NCBI GenBank assembly: GCA_003435055.1
Contig: QUMM01000042.1
Coordinates: 1 to 19,613, forward strand
From: Lachnospiraceae bacterium OF09-6
Lineage (GTDB): Bacteria; Bacillota; Clostridia; Lachnospirales; Lachnospiraceae
Direction of reading: 5' to 3'
DNA length: 19,613 nucleotides
Each line of letters starts with the position of its first letter. Within the stretch, counting starts at the first letter, position 1. This document shows positions 1 to 8,169 of this stretch, one piece after another. Made by a program: the position numbers and the translations under genes. The notes beneath the pieces are model-generated. The model saw only the letters and a program-made list of their open reading frames with translations. It was not told the DNA's origin and ran no database searches.

Positions 1-296
1 GCGTCAGCCTCCGCAGTCCTGGGGTCAACGCCTGCGGCGATAAGCTGCTCGGTAAAGAAGCAGTGTCGCTCGTAGATTTTTTCGGCAACCTCGCGGCCTA
101 CATCGGTCAAATGGAGAAAGTGATCTTCATCCATTGTGAAAAATCCGCCGTCTTTCAGGGTGTTGACCGCCACACAAACACTCGGCTTTGATACTCCCAT
201 GTACCGGGCAACATCTACGGAGCGCACCATACCCATCTTCTTTTGGAGAATAAGGATGGTTTCCAGATAATCCTCCCCGGACGCATGAAGTTTCAT
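1..296 (-). CDS. DtxR/MntR-family metal-dependent transcriptional regulator (partial, 3' end off window)
   Basis: The first 98 codons of a DtxR/IdeR/MntR-type repressor, which runs off the left edge. The start begins MKLHASGEDYLETIL, the usual opening of this family. A winged helix follows (about residues 22-66, with the recognition segment VARYMGVSKPSVCVAVNTL), and then the dimerisation/metal region begins (YERHCFFTEQL). Candidate metal ligands are D9, E12 and H78, which match MntR/DtxR ligand positions by location; the other ligands lie outside the window. It starts 22 bases after the stop of the upstream ABC gene, so it is probably the last known gene of the 7695-1 operon. The ribosome-binding site is weak, which suggests coupled translation. 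Family members repress iron or manganese uptake genes. That it senses one of these metals is inference; the family call is firm. Confidence 0.87.
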   Translation of the reverse strand, partial: MKLHASGEDYLETILILQKKMGMVRSVDVARYMGVSKPSVCVAVNTLKDGGFFTMDEDHFLHLTDVGREVAEKIYERHCFFTEQLIAAGVDPRTAEAD

Positions 297-318
297 GGTG
301 CGGTTCTCATTCAAATTA

Positions 319-2066
319 TCAAGCAATACTCCAGCCCTCTGCCTGCTCACGGATTGTTATAAAATGGTGATAAAGTCCTTCCTGATGAACAAGCTGCTGA
401 TGCGTTCCTTTCTGAACGATCTGACCTTTATCAACAACCAAGATTTGATCTGCATGTTCGATTGTAGCCAGCCGATGTGCGATGACGATAACCGTTTTTC
501 CAACGGTCAATTCACTGACAGCTTGCTGGATCAAATGTTCATTTTCCGGGTCAATGCTTGCTGTTGCCTCGTCCAGAATTACGATATTGGCGTTTTTTAA
601 TATAGCACGAGCGATAGAAATTCGCTGTTTTTCGCCGCCTGACAGCGTAGAACCACCCTCGCCGATTACCGTTTTATATCCATCGGGAAGATTTATAATG
701 AAGTCATGGCACCGAGCCTTTTTCGCAGCCTCTATAATTTCTTCCTGTGTTGCACTTGGATTACCGAAACGAATATTATTTTCAATGGTATCGTGGAACA
801 AATAAACTTTTTGAAAGACCATAGAAATATTCCGAAGCAGACTGTCACAAGTCATGTTCCGCACATCCTCGCCGCCCACTGTTACTTCACCACTGTCCAC
901 ATCATAGAAACGGGCAATCAGATTACAGATCGTGGTTTTGCCACTGCCAGATGGCCCTACAATGGCCGTTGTGCTGCCCTGCGGGATGAAAAAGCTGATA
1001 TTCCTAAAACAGGAACTTTATCGTAAGAGAATGTCACATTACGGAAAGCAATGTCTGTATTCTGCAAAGAAATATTTTTCCCGTCTTTGTCTATAATGTC
1101 GGCATGTTCAATGCCGTCCAGTTTGTCAAGCGTAGCATCAATGACCTCCAATACATGGGCGGCATTGTTCATGGCCTCTACACTTCCAAAGATCATAAAA
1201 GAGAACATATCCAGCATGAGCATGGTAGGAAGTTCCATACTGCCGTTATAGGTCATCAGAGCAGCAACAGCTACAATGGCAGTGGATGCGGCTTTCAGCG
1301 AAAACAAGTGCAGGCAGTTGAAGGGCATATATTCCACTTCGATTTTGATGTTGATTTTCTTGCTATCATTATACGCTTTGCGGATGCCGGCAATAGACAC
1401 GCCTTCCTGCTTAAAGGCTTTCACCACCTGCATTCCTCGCAGATACTCAATGGAACTTTCCACCATGTCGTCCTGCGCCTTTTGATGGATGGGTGCGTTT
1501 TGGTGACTACGCGCCTCCAACAAATGAAGAAACAATGCAGACAGAAGGATACCAACCAAAGCGATTCCTCCTGCCAGAGGACTGTAAAATACAAGAAACA
1601 ATATCAAGACGATAACGGTAATGTAGCCATTGACAACGGTGTTGACCATGTTCATGGCATACATTTCCATAAACGAAAGGTCGGTTGTAGCCGCTGCGGA
1701 CAGTTCGCCCATATTGTTCTTATTGAAAAATCCCAGTGACACCCGTTTCAGAATACCTCCCAACCGTATTCTCTCGTCAGCGGTTGCCTCATAACCGACA
1801 CTTTCCTGTGTGATAGCTCGGAGATAAGAGAACAGGTATCGCCCCAATACAGCTAAAATCATGGCCCCAAGCATGATCCAAATGTCCTGGCTCTCCAAAG
1901 ACTTGACGTCACCCCAATCATCCAGAACAGCACTCAATCCCTTCGCAGCAAGCATAATAGGGATAGCAGTAAAAATGCTGTGAATAAAGGCATAGATAAA
2001 CCCGATGTAAATACGCCGTTTATATTTTCCTGTCCATTGGATCAGTCGATTTACAATCCGAAACAT
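319..2066 (-). pseudogene. Type IV ABC half-transporter (YbtQ/IrtB-like), second of pair, frameshifted
   Basis: Six-TM permease fused to an ATPase; about 582 residues if one base is restored. ATG at 2066 has AGGAGGT just upstream and lies 1 base after the stop of its partner. The TM domain covers roughly residues 15-300. The reading frame breaks near 1000-1003: the upstream frame reads VPVLG and then nonsense to a TAG, while the next frame continues ISFFIPQGSTTAIVGPSGSGKTT. Restoring one A in the GGAATATC run (minus strand) rejoins the frames. After the break everything is normal: Walker A (about 370), signature LSGGEKQR (about 475), Walker B IVILDEATASID, H-loop AHRLAT. The family includes YbtPQ and IrtAB, which have exporter folds but import siderophores. 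Either a recent pseudogene or a one-base sequencing error; sequence alone cannot decide. Confidence 0.85.
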
Positions 2067-2067
2067 A

Positions 2068-3833
2068 TCAGTTACCTCCTTTCCCGGAACCGACAGACCA
2101 GTTCTGCGCTCCGATATGCGCCTCCCACATATCCTTATAGAGAGAGTCGCCATCTAAAAGCTGCTGATGAGTACCTGTGTTCTTAACCTGCCCATTTTGC
2201 AGGACGATAATCTGATTGGCATTCTTGATGGTGGATAGACGATGGGCGATTACGAGCAAGGTTTTTCCTTTTGTCAAAGCAGCGATGGACTGCTGGATTT
2301 TTTCTTCGTTCTCCTGATCGGTGAACGCAGTTGCCTCATCCAAAATCACGATAGGGGCATTTTTCAAAATCATGCGGGCAATGGAGATGCGCTGTTTCTC
2401 GCCACCTGAAAGCCGGTTCCCCGCATCTCCGGCCATCGTGTCATATCCATTGTCTAATTTCTGTATAAATTCATCACAGCAGGCGGCTTTTGCAGCTGCA
2501 TATACTTCTTCGTCCGTAGCATCAGAGTTTCCCAGCCGGATATTTTCCTTGATGGAGCAGTTGAACAGGAAGTTATCCTGTGTAACAAAGCTGACGATAT
2601 CGGCAAGTTGGGCCAGCGGCATATTGCGAATGTCCACACCACCAATGGTGATTTTCCCACCGCTCACATCCCAAAAGCGGGCAATCAAGCGGGCAATGGT
2701 GGATTTGCCACCACCGGACGGACCGACAAGCGCCGTAAACTTTCCCTCCGGAATTGTCAGGTCGATATGGGAAAGCACCTGTTTACCGCTTTCTTTGTCA
2801 TACGCAAATGAAACATCTTGAAGTTGAATGTCCTTGGATTGTACACCTACCGTATTTTTAGTGTCAGCTAATTCCTCTGCATGGAGCAGCTCATCCACGT
2901 CGTGAACTGCGTATTCAATCGCCTTCGTCTCATTGATATAAGTAGTAAAATTCATGAGCGGGCCTACAATGCCCAGCGAGAGAATTAGACACATCGCAAG
3001 GTCCTGTGGCGTGAGGCTACCGTTCCAGTAGAGATACATACCAATCGGGAGCGTTCCCAAAAAGGTGGATGGTAACACAGCAGAAACAAAGTTCATCACC
3101 TTCCAGGAACTTTGATACCATTTAAGGGTGTAGTCTTTGAAGGACTCTACCGCCTTGGTGAACTTTTCGTAGGAACTGGAGGACTGGTTGAACGCCTTGA
3201 TGACCTCGATACCCTCCACATACTCCACGATCACACCGTTTACATAGTTATTGGACTCCATGTAATCGGCATAGAGCTTATTAAAATTTTTCATCATCAT
3301 TGCAAAAGCAATCAGGACAAAGGGCAATGTTACCAACATCGCCAACGCCATACGCCAGTCGATGCAGACCAGGTAGCCAAAGACTGCCACGGGGAGTAGC
3401 AGGTTGGAGATGCACTCCGGGATCATGTGAGCAAGCGGCAACTCAATCGTTTCCACCCGGTCTACCAATACATTTTTCAGCTTACCCACAGACTCTCCGA
3501 TGACGGTTCCCAGCGGCGCTTCATCAGTCGCCGGGCAAGAGTCAAACGAATATTTTCCAAAATAGTGTAGGCGGATATGTGGGATAGGCTCGTTGAAATA
3601 CCATAGAGTAAGAAGCGTATCGCATAAGTGATAAATCCGACCCAACACCACTTCCAAACCTCTGCCATCACAGGTGAACCACCGATAAAGAGCGTGATAA
3701 TCTGGTAAACACTCCAATAGGGTATCAGTCCGGCAACTACACTGATGATCGCGCATATGACGGACAGGGCAATCTTGCCCCAGCACTGTGAAGCAAAGGA
3801 AAACACAATAGAAATCCAGCTTTTTTGCTTCAT
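2068..3833 (-). pseudogene. Type IV ABC half-transporter (YbtP/IrtA-like), first of pair, frameshifted
   Basis: Permease-ATPase half-transporter, about 588 residues when repaired. ATG at 3833 is preceded by AAGGAGG with good spacing. The N-terminal frame (MKQKSWISIVFSFASQ) runs to LTLARRLMK and is then lost; the correct continuation APLGTVIGESVGKLKN is in the neighbouring frame. The break lies at about 3519-3521, where ATGAAGCGCCG (minus strand) lacks one G or A needed to read LMKAPLG. The motif LARxxMxxPLGT...VDRVE is normal for the first TM half of this family. Downstream are Walker A GPSGGGKST (about 370), signature LSGGEKQRISIAR (about 474), Walker B IVILDEATAFTD and H-loop AHRLST. It would pair with the product of the next gene, 1 base away. 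Two adjacent partners with one-base losses suggest shared decay or shared sequencing error. Confidence 0.85.
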
Positions 3834-3858
3834 TTCCTTTCCTCCTTAAACAAAATAA

Positions 3859-3889
3859 TAAAGAGTATCAATCGACTTGATACTCTTTA
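3859..3889. promoter_or_regulatory. Perfect 13-bp inverted repeat ahead of the ABC pair
   Basis: Arms 3859-3871 and 3877-3889 are exact reverse complements (TAAAGAGTATCAA / TTGATACTCTTTA) around a 5-base centre. It sits between the araC stop (3945) and the ABC ribosome-binding site (3841-3847). Read on the minus strand it is followed by ATTATTTTG, a poor U-tract. It could be an attenuator/terminator separating araC from the ABC pair, or an operator. It lacks the TTAG-N6-CTAA form found at the other promoters here. Confidence 0.6.
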
Positions 3890-3906
3890 AGTATTGCAGA
3901 TGTTCA

Positions 3907-3942
3907 TGTTGCCTGCCACTCTGTCCAGCCAGGTTATGCTCC
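3907..3942 (-). promoter_or_regulatory. Candidate AraC-regulator site between araC and the ABC pair
   Basis: Minus-strand unit beginning GGAGCAT with CAGAGT at positions 20-25 and AGG at 29-31, aligned ungapped with 7795-7830. It begins just past the araC stop codon and lies about 75-110 bases before the ABC start, suggesting an internal promoter for the ABC pair under the same activator. Confidence 0.38.
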
Positions 3943-3944
3943 AT

Positions 3945-4898
3945 TTAGATTTTTATTTTTCGATATTCCAGCGGCGTTTTTCCCTTTATCTTTTTGAATG
4001 CTTCGGAAAACTTGCTGGTGTTCGTATAGCCAACTTTTCCGGCAATTACCGTGATTGGTTCATCGGTCTGTGACAACAAAGAAGCAGCCATATCCATTCG
4101 GTAATTTCGCATATAGGTGTAAATGGCCGTGCCGTAAACACCCTTAAAGCACTGTTTAAGCGCAGAAGTCGAAATATCAAATTTCTGGGATAGTTCCTCT
4201 ATTGTGAAATGGTGTTCCGGTTCATTCATCATAAACGCCATGATTGCTCGAACCTTCTCTACCTGGGACTTATAAAAATAAGGACGATCAATCCCTACCA
4301 AAGATGGATCAACAGTTTTCAGGGTGACAAGCAGCTCTAAAATCTTGACCCGCAGATATTCCAAGCGAATGCTTTCCGGCACCTGATACAGTTCTGAAAT
4401 CACATGATCTGGAACAGAGTTCCCGTGCATGATAAAGGGTCTTGCCGACAGTGCAAACTCTTTTTCAATCTGCTCTAAATCGACGCCGAACAAGGCAAGA
4501 AAATCGCCGCTCTGCGCAATGGCTTCATCAATAGAGATCGTGATGGTAATCCCGTGATAATGGCTAACCGGGAAACTACAATGCTTATTTTCTGTTGCAG
4601 AGCTTTCCAGCATAATGTCTCCTGATGCCAGATAAAGATAAGCTCCATTGCTTACCTCCCATTCGATTCGTCCCTCACGGCAATGGTGGATGCCGATATT
4701 ACGGGTACTTTCAAAATGTCGCGGAGGACAACTGGCCATATGAAAGTCGTTATACATAACCCCAATTCCAGGATACACCTCATAGTATGTTGCCGTCCCG
4801 TCTCCTGTTTCGTTTTTCATCTGATAGACAGAACAGGAGTCGTCCCGGCATAGTAAATTCATATTTTGCTGTGAGAAGAATTGGTCGCTTCGATTCAA
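3945..4898 (-). CDS. AraC/XylS-family transcriptional regulator
   Basis: A 317-residue activator-type regulator. The C-terminal double helix-turn-helix (about residues 222-317) contains FTIEELSQKFDISTSALKQCF and ends with the family hallmark VGYTNTSKFSEAFKKIKGKTPLEYRK. The N-terminal part (about 30-150) looks like a cupin-type sensing domain; I see no ligand signature. The start is a TTG at 4898 with GAGGTGA seven bases upstream; that site overlaps the end of the ECF ATPase gene, and the next Met is residue 13. The gene sits inside the operon, between the ECF genes and the ABC pair. A paralogue occupies 18415-19389 next to a matching ECF set. By analogy with YbtA-type regulators it may activate the operon when the transported compound is present; that role is inferred. 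Confidence 0.9.
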   Translation of the reverse strand: MNRSDQFFSQQNMNLLCRDDSCSVYQMKNETGDGTATYYEVYPGIGVMYNDFHMASCPPRHFESTRNIGIHHCREGRIEWEVSNGAYLYLASGDIMLESSATENKHCSFPVSHYHGITITISIDEAIAQSGDFLALFGVDLEQIEKEFALSARPFIMHGNSVPDHVISELYQVPESIRLEYLRVKILELLVTLKTVDPSLVGIDRPYFYKSQVEKVRAIMAFMMNEPEHHFTIEELSQKFDISTSALKQCFKGVYGTAIYTYMRNYRMDMAASLLSQTDEPITVIAGKVGYTNTSKFSEAFKKIKGKTPLEYRKIKI

Positions 4899-4905
4899 AT
4901 TGGAA

Positions 4906-6369
4906 TCACCTCGCTTCTATAAAAAAGTCTTTGAGACGTTGCATACCTGCGGCATCCAAAGCGTATTGATCCTGTACACAACCATGCTCCAGATGAAGAA
5001 CATGAGTACAGCAGCTGACGATCAGTTCATAATCATGGGTGATGACAAGAGTGGTCTTTCCCATCTCTTGTATCATTACAAGTTCATCAGCCACTTCTTT
5101 CATATGCTGTAAATCCAAGCCACTGGTAGGCTCGTCCAGCACCAAAACCTTACGCTCTGAAATCAGGGCGGTAGCAATCGCAACTCTCTGCTTCTGACCA
5201 CCAGAGAGTGCCATAGGATGCCGATCCTTAAACTGCAACAAATCCAATCGGTCAAGGATTGCGTCTGCCTTATCAGAAGCTGATTCCTTCATACTGATAA
5301 GCATTTCTTCCTCTGTACTTTCCGTGAACAACTGATGGTTGACATCCTGCATGACCATGTAGCACAGGGACAGCCTGTGTTTCCTATTATACGGTTTCCC
5401 GTCCACTTTCACAATGCCCTTGCAGTGTTTCTCTAGGCCACAGAGACAACGAGCCAGAGTGGATTTTCCCGCTCCGTTATGGCCGATTACTGCAATCACG
5501 CCCGCCTGTGGCAGCGAAAGGGTGTCAATATCCAGCGCATCCCTCTGTTTTGTGTAGGCAAAATGAAAGTTCTCACATTCGATAGAACCACTGCTTGCAA
5601 CAGGATGTGCTGTCACAGGGAACGCGCCCAAGTCAAAAGGCCGCAGCCCCATTTCTGTCTGTTGCGTCGCGGACAGTTTAAGTGCATTCAGAGCCGAGTA
5701 ATCTTTTTCAATTTTTCCGTTTTTTAAATAGATAACACGGTCTATCAGCTCTTTCAAATAATAGAGCCGATGCTCTGCAATAATAACTGTTTTCCCCTGC
5801 TGTTTCCAAATCTGGATCATCCGGCGCAGATCTTTTGTGGCTGACATATCCAGATTAGAAGATGGCTCGTCCAGAACGATGATGGGCGGATTACTTGCCG
5901 ACACAGAGGCACAAGCAATTTTCTGCTTTTCTCCGCCGGAAAGAGAAAAGATATTTTTTCCCAACAGATTGTCCATATCAAACTGCTCCGCAGTCGATTT
6001 CACCCGCTGAATGATTTCTTCTTCAGGCAAGCCCTGATTTTCACATCCAAAGGCCAGTTCACTGGTGGAGTCCACCGTAAAAAACTGCGTGCGGGGATTT
6101 TGAAAAACGCTACCCACATATTTGGACGTTTCATAGAGCGGAAGGGAGCTGATGTTTTTTCCATCCAGCAAAACCTCGCCGCTCAACTCGCCTTCATAGT
6201 AATTCGGGATCAGCCCATTCACCAACCGGGTCAAAGTCGTTTTTCCGCATCCAGATTGCCCACATAATAGGACAACCTGACCGTCTGGAATGGTTAAGTC
6301 AATGTCCATTAGTCTACCGGCATCTGTTCCCCCGGCATAACGAAAATTAATATTACGAAGTTCTATCAT
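4906..6369 (-). CDS. ECF transporter double ATPase (fused A and A' subunits)
   Basis: 487 residues with two complete ABC ATPase domains. Domain 1 has Walker A GQSGCGKTT (37-45), signature LSGGEKQK (143-150) and Walker B IIVLDEPSSNLD (163-174). Domain 2 has Walker A GHNGAGKST (297-304), signature LSGGQKQR (388-395) and Walker B VLVLDEPTSGLD (408-419), with switch histidines in IIAEHRL and VITHDYE. It powers the ECF transporter with the T and S proteins encoded just upstream. I chose ATG at 6369 (MIELRNINFRY) because it has AGGAGG at the right spacing and matches the paralogue start at 16874; the longer open frame would run into the T gene. It lies 13 bases after the T gene stop. Fused double ATPases are usual in dedicated (group I) ECF systems. 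Confidence 0.93.
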   Translation of the reverse strand: MIELRNINFRYAGGTDAGRLMDIDLTIPDGQVVLLCGQSGCGKTTLTRLVNGLIPNYYEGELSGEVLLDGKNISSLPLYETSKYVGSVFQNPRTQFFTVDSTSELAFGCENQGLPEEEIIQRVKSTAEQFDMDNLLGKNIFSLSGGEKQKIACASVSASNPPIIVLDEPSSNLDMSATKDLRRMIQIWKQQGKTVIIAEHRLYYLKELIDRVIYLKNGKIEKDYSALNALKLSATQQTEMGLRPFDLGAFPVTAHPVASSGSIECENFHFAYTKQRDALDIDTLSLPQAGVIAVIGHNGAGKSTLARCLCGLEKHCKGIVKVDGKPYNRKHRLSLCYMVMQDVNHQLFTESTEEEMLISMKESASDKADAILDRLDLLQFKDRHPMALSGGQKQRVAIATALISERKVLVLDEPTSGLDLQHMKEVADELVMIQEMGKTTLVITHDYELIVSCCTHVLHLEHGCVQDQYALDAAGMQRLKDFFIEAR

Positions 6370-6382
6370 AAACGCCTTCCTC

Positions 6383-7105
6383 CTAACAGATAAAGAACCC
6401 GACCCAGCAGGGTATCGCCAGCAGAAAGAAGAAAATGTCCAGAGGGGCAAAGCCGATTTTACAAATATTCGTCCGTTTCTGCGGCGCTCCAAGCCCTCGT
6501 GTCAGAGCTGCAGCAGACAGTTCTTCTCCGATTTTGGCAATCGATATCATCAGAGGGACAACTCGGTATTCCAGCATCTTCATAGGATTGCGAAGGGTAG
6601 TAATACCACGCATTTTCATGGCATCCCGAATGGCTGCATATTCCTCTTTGACTGTGGGGAAGAAGCGGAACACTACCGATATAGGGATCACGATTGTCTG
6701 TGGAATGTGCATATGCTCCATAGCTGCAACAAATTCGCTGACTGTTGTGGTGCTCACAAGATAGTATCCCATAATAAATCCAGGAAGCATGTGCGTATAG
6801 ATCCCGATTGCGGCTCCCAAGATAAAATTCCATGCACCTGTGAGCAGTGGCAGCACAGTCAATTCCAAAACAAACAAAATAGCGTATGTAACTGCAAATC
6901 TAGCTGCGGCTGTCCATTTTCTAGAAAGGAGCAGAAAAATAATCGGACACGCCATGAGGCACGGACGGATAAAATTCATAAATCCGCCAGTACCTCCTGT
7001 AATCATAATTGTGCTGACAGTTACAGTCAAAAACAGTTTTGTTCTTGGATCGGTGGGAATAACTGCTTTATTTTCAAATTCTAGCATTTTAACCGCCGCA
7101 TCCAT
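6383..7105 (-). CDS. ECF transporter transmembrane component T
   Basis: A 240-residue membrane protein with several hydrophobic segments and the two Ala-Arg-Gly-type coupling motifs of EcfT: DAMKMRG (161-167) and AALTRG (199-204). These motifs in the cytoplasmic coupling helices contact the ATPases. The N-terminal PTDPRTKL also matches the family. The ATG overlaps the TGA of the S gene by one base (TGATG), so translation is probably coupled. It is clearly paralogous to the T protein at 16880-17617, sharing SEFVAAMEqlH, PxSVxFRFFPTV and LTRGLGxPxKRTNICK. It links substrate-binding S to the double ATPase. Confidence 0.92.
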   Translation of the reverse strand: MDAAVKMLEFENKAVIPTDPRTKLFLTVTVSTIMITGGTGGFMNFIRPCLMACPIIFLLLSRKWTAAARFAVTYAILFVLELTVLPLLTGAWNFILGAAIGIYTHMLPGFIMGYYLVSTTTVSEFVAAMEHMHIPQTIVIPISVVFRFFPTVKEEYAAIRDAMKMRGITTLRNPMKMLEYRVVPLMISIAKIGEELSAAALTRGLGAPQKRTNICKIGFAPLDIFFFLLAIPCWVGFFIC

Positions 7106-7695
7106 CAGGCGATCCCTGCCTTTTCAAAATGTTTCTTCAAGACAGCCTTACCAAGAAATGCGCCCAAAATACCGCCGATAAAGGTGACAACAAACAGGAC
7201 CGGATACATCCATCCAGGAGTATAGGACATGAGTGTGTCTACATATTCCTGTCCATAGCTACTTACAAGCGAAGCAAAGAACTCTGTACGAGTGAGGAAC
7301 ATCCGGCTGACATAACCCATGATCCAAAGGGAAAATACCCCATTGCTAAGGAGTGTACATTTCCAGCTTTGATATTTTCCGGTTCTTAAAATCAAATCAC
7401 TTAAAATGCCAAAAATGACCCCAGCAACCAGTACTAAACCCCCACTTCCCATGATCAAATTCAATAATCCAAGTATAATGCCGGTCAGGGATACCATTCC
7501 AAATTTCTTGATCTTTGTTAAGTAAAGCATAAAAGGAATACCGCACAAGATGGGGCACACCAACCCAAGCAGCGGGATAAAAATAGGGATATACCCCAAC
7601 ATCATGCCCGCAAAGAAAATAACAAAATAGATAGCAGTAAAAACGCCCACATTGATTAGGTCTTTCGCTTGTAGCTTGTTGCTTTTTGTATTCAT
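7105..7695 (-). CDS. ECF transporter substrate-binding (S) component, MptD/Trep_Strep family
   Basis: 196 residues, very hydrophobic, with about five or six TM segments. It resembles the MptD/Trep_Strep family of putative ECF S components: LQAKDLINVGVFTAIYF at the start, then PLLGLVCPILCGIPFMLYLTK, a GSGG segment and a basic end KKHFEKAGIA. S components capture the substrate in the membrane and set specificity; substrates for this family are largely unproven. ATG at 7695 is preferred over 7704 because GGAGGT lies about nine bases before 7695 but directly abuts 7704. It is the first gene of the operon, with a control region containing GTTAG-N6-CTAAC just upstream. Its paralogue is at 17617-18198. 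Confidence 0.88.
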   Translation of the reverse strand: MNTKSNKLQAKDLINVGVFTAIYFVIFFAGMMLGYIPIFIPLLGLVCPILCGIPFMLYLTKIKKFGMVSLTGIILGLLNLIMGSGGLVLVAGVIFGILSDLILRTGKYQSWKCTLLSNGVFSLWIMGYVSRMFLTRTEFFASLVSSYGQEYVDTLMSYTPGWMYPVLFVVTFIGGILGAFLGKAVLKKHFEKAGIA

Positions 7696-7716
7696 TCTTA
7701 TCATACCTCCATTGCA

Positions 7717-7732
7717 GTTAGCTTTTTCTAAC
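7717..7732. promoter_or_regulatory. GTTAG-N6-CTAAC palindrome ahead of ECF operon 1 (candidate metalloregulator operator)
   Basis: GTTAG and CTAAC arms separated by six bases (core TTAG 7718-7721, CTAA 7728-7731). It lies in the leader, about 22 bases before the S gene start. The same core spacing occurs at 12664-12677 and 18234-18247, each time upstream of a transport operon. TTAG/CTAA half-sites are typical of DtxR-family operators, although the IdeR consensus uses a different spacing. Assignment to the DtxR protein encoded at 1-296 is inference. Confidence 0.55.
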
Positions 7733-7794
7733 CATGACTTTTAAAAAATTGCGAAACAAGAATTCCGCATGATTTAAGTTTATCACAGTTCAAA

Positions 7795-7830
7795 TGGTTC
7801 CTTCTACTCTGGATAGGTTAAAAATGCTCC
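7795..7830 (-). promoter_or_regulatory. Candidate AraC-regulator site upstream of ECF operon 1
   Basis: On the minus strand it reads GGAGCATTTTTAACC, continues to CAGAGT at motif positions 20-25, then AGAAGG. The unit at 3907-3942 aligns without gaps over 36 bases: GGAGCAT, then CAGAGT, then AGG. It lies about 100-135 bases before the S start, a usual distance for an activator site. It does not overlap any gene. The role is inferred from repetition. Confidence 0.4.
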
Positions 7831-7882
7831 ATTTGGATTTTGAATTTTTATGAAACAATAGAAATAGGCTCTGCTCCTCACG

Positions 7883-8024
7883 ATGAATGAGATCATTACT
7901 TCAACAAAACAATTTGCTTCACTTTTTAGAAGATGAACAAAATGATTTCTGTACCAAAACCAGTTCCATGAAGCATGGCAACCCTTTGAGGAAGAGCCAT
8001 CTTATTTGTGTTTTTGGCCATTGA
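7883..8024 (+). pseudogene. Possible degraded coding remnant in the 7704-8169 gap
   Basis: Plus-strand frames read MNEIITSTKQFASLF, then after a one-base shift near 7928 EDEQNDFCTKTSSMKHGN and on to a stop at 8022-8024. This looks protein-like and could be the start of a lost transposase or other gene. I do not recognise the family, and there is no good ribosome-binding site. Chance is quite possible. Confidence 0.2.
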
Positions 8025-8030
8025 TATCAT
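7926..8030 (-). CDS. Possible small protein downstream of the 8042-8079 palindrome
   Basis: A 34-codon minus-strand frame starting MISMAKNTNKMALPQRVAML and ending in a hydrophobic ILFIF. It starts about 12 bases beyond the palindrome that contains TTAG-N6-CTAA, so it could be read from a promoter there. The ribosome-binding site is poor (GAGAAG). It overlaps the plus-strand remnant on the other strand, so at most one of the two is likely to be real. Family unknown. Confidence 0.15.
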   Translation of the reverse strand: MISMAKNTNKMALPQRVAMLHGTGFGTEIILFIF

Positions 8031-8041
8031 CTTCTCTTTTA

Positions 8042-8079
8042 AATAAACAGTGGTTAGCAATAACTAACCACTGTTTATT
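8042..8079 (-). terminator. Long palindrome, probable terminator of the methyltransferase operon, containing TTAG-N6-CTAA
   Basis: Arms 8042-8057 and 8064-8079 are exact 16-bp complements with a six-base loop. It lies about 90 bases past the methyltransferase stop. The minus-strand transcript would form a strong hairpin, but the following UUAAAAG is only a weak U-tract, so it may act in both directions. The top of the stem is TTAG-N6-CTAA (8054-8067), the same core seen at three promoters, so an operator role is also possible. Confidence 0.6.
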
Positions 8080-8092
8080 ATATCGCCTATTT

Positions 8093-8128
8093 TGTTCTTC
8101 TCCAACTCTTTAACAGTAAAAATACTCC
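8093..8128 (-). promoter_or_regulatory. Fourth copy of the GGAG/T-run/AGAGT motif
   Basis: On the minus strand it reads GGAGTATTTTTACTG and has AGAGT at positions 20-24, one base closer than in the copies at 3907 and 7795. It lies between the methyltransferase stop and the palindrome at 8042-8079. No convincing gene follows, so it may be the leftover of a deleted promoter. Confidence 0.25.
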
Positions 8129-8169
8129 GTTCGACAATAAATTTCTATCTCTCTGATATTGTATATCCA

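Noticed and set aside
1000..1010. Programmed ribosomal frameshift in the ABC gene
   Set aside because: There is no canonical slippery heptamer or downstream structure, and programmed shifting is not known for this family; a base loss is simpler.
1104..1739. 211-codon plus-strand open frame
   Set aside because: It lies fully opposite the conserved ABC transporter TM region; its translation is rich in His, Gln and Ser with no family resemblance, as expected of an antisense shadow.
8041..8080. CRISPR repeat
   Set aside because: The palindrome is long but occurs once, with no spacer-repeat series.
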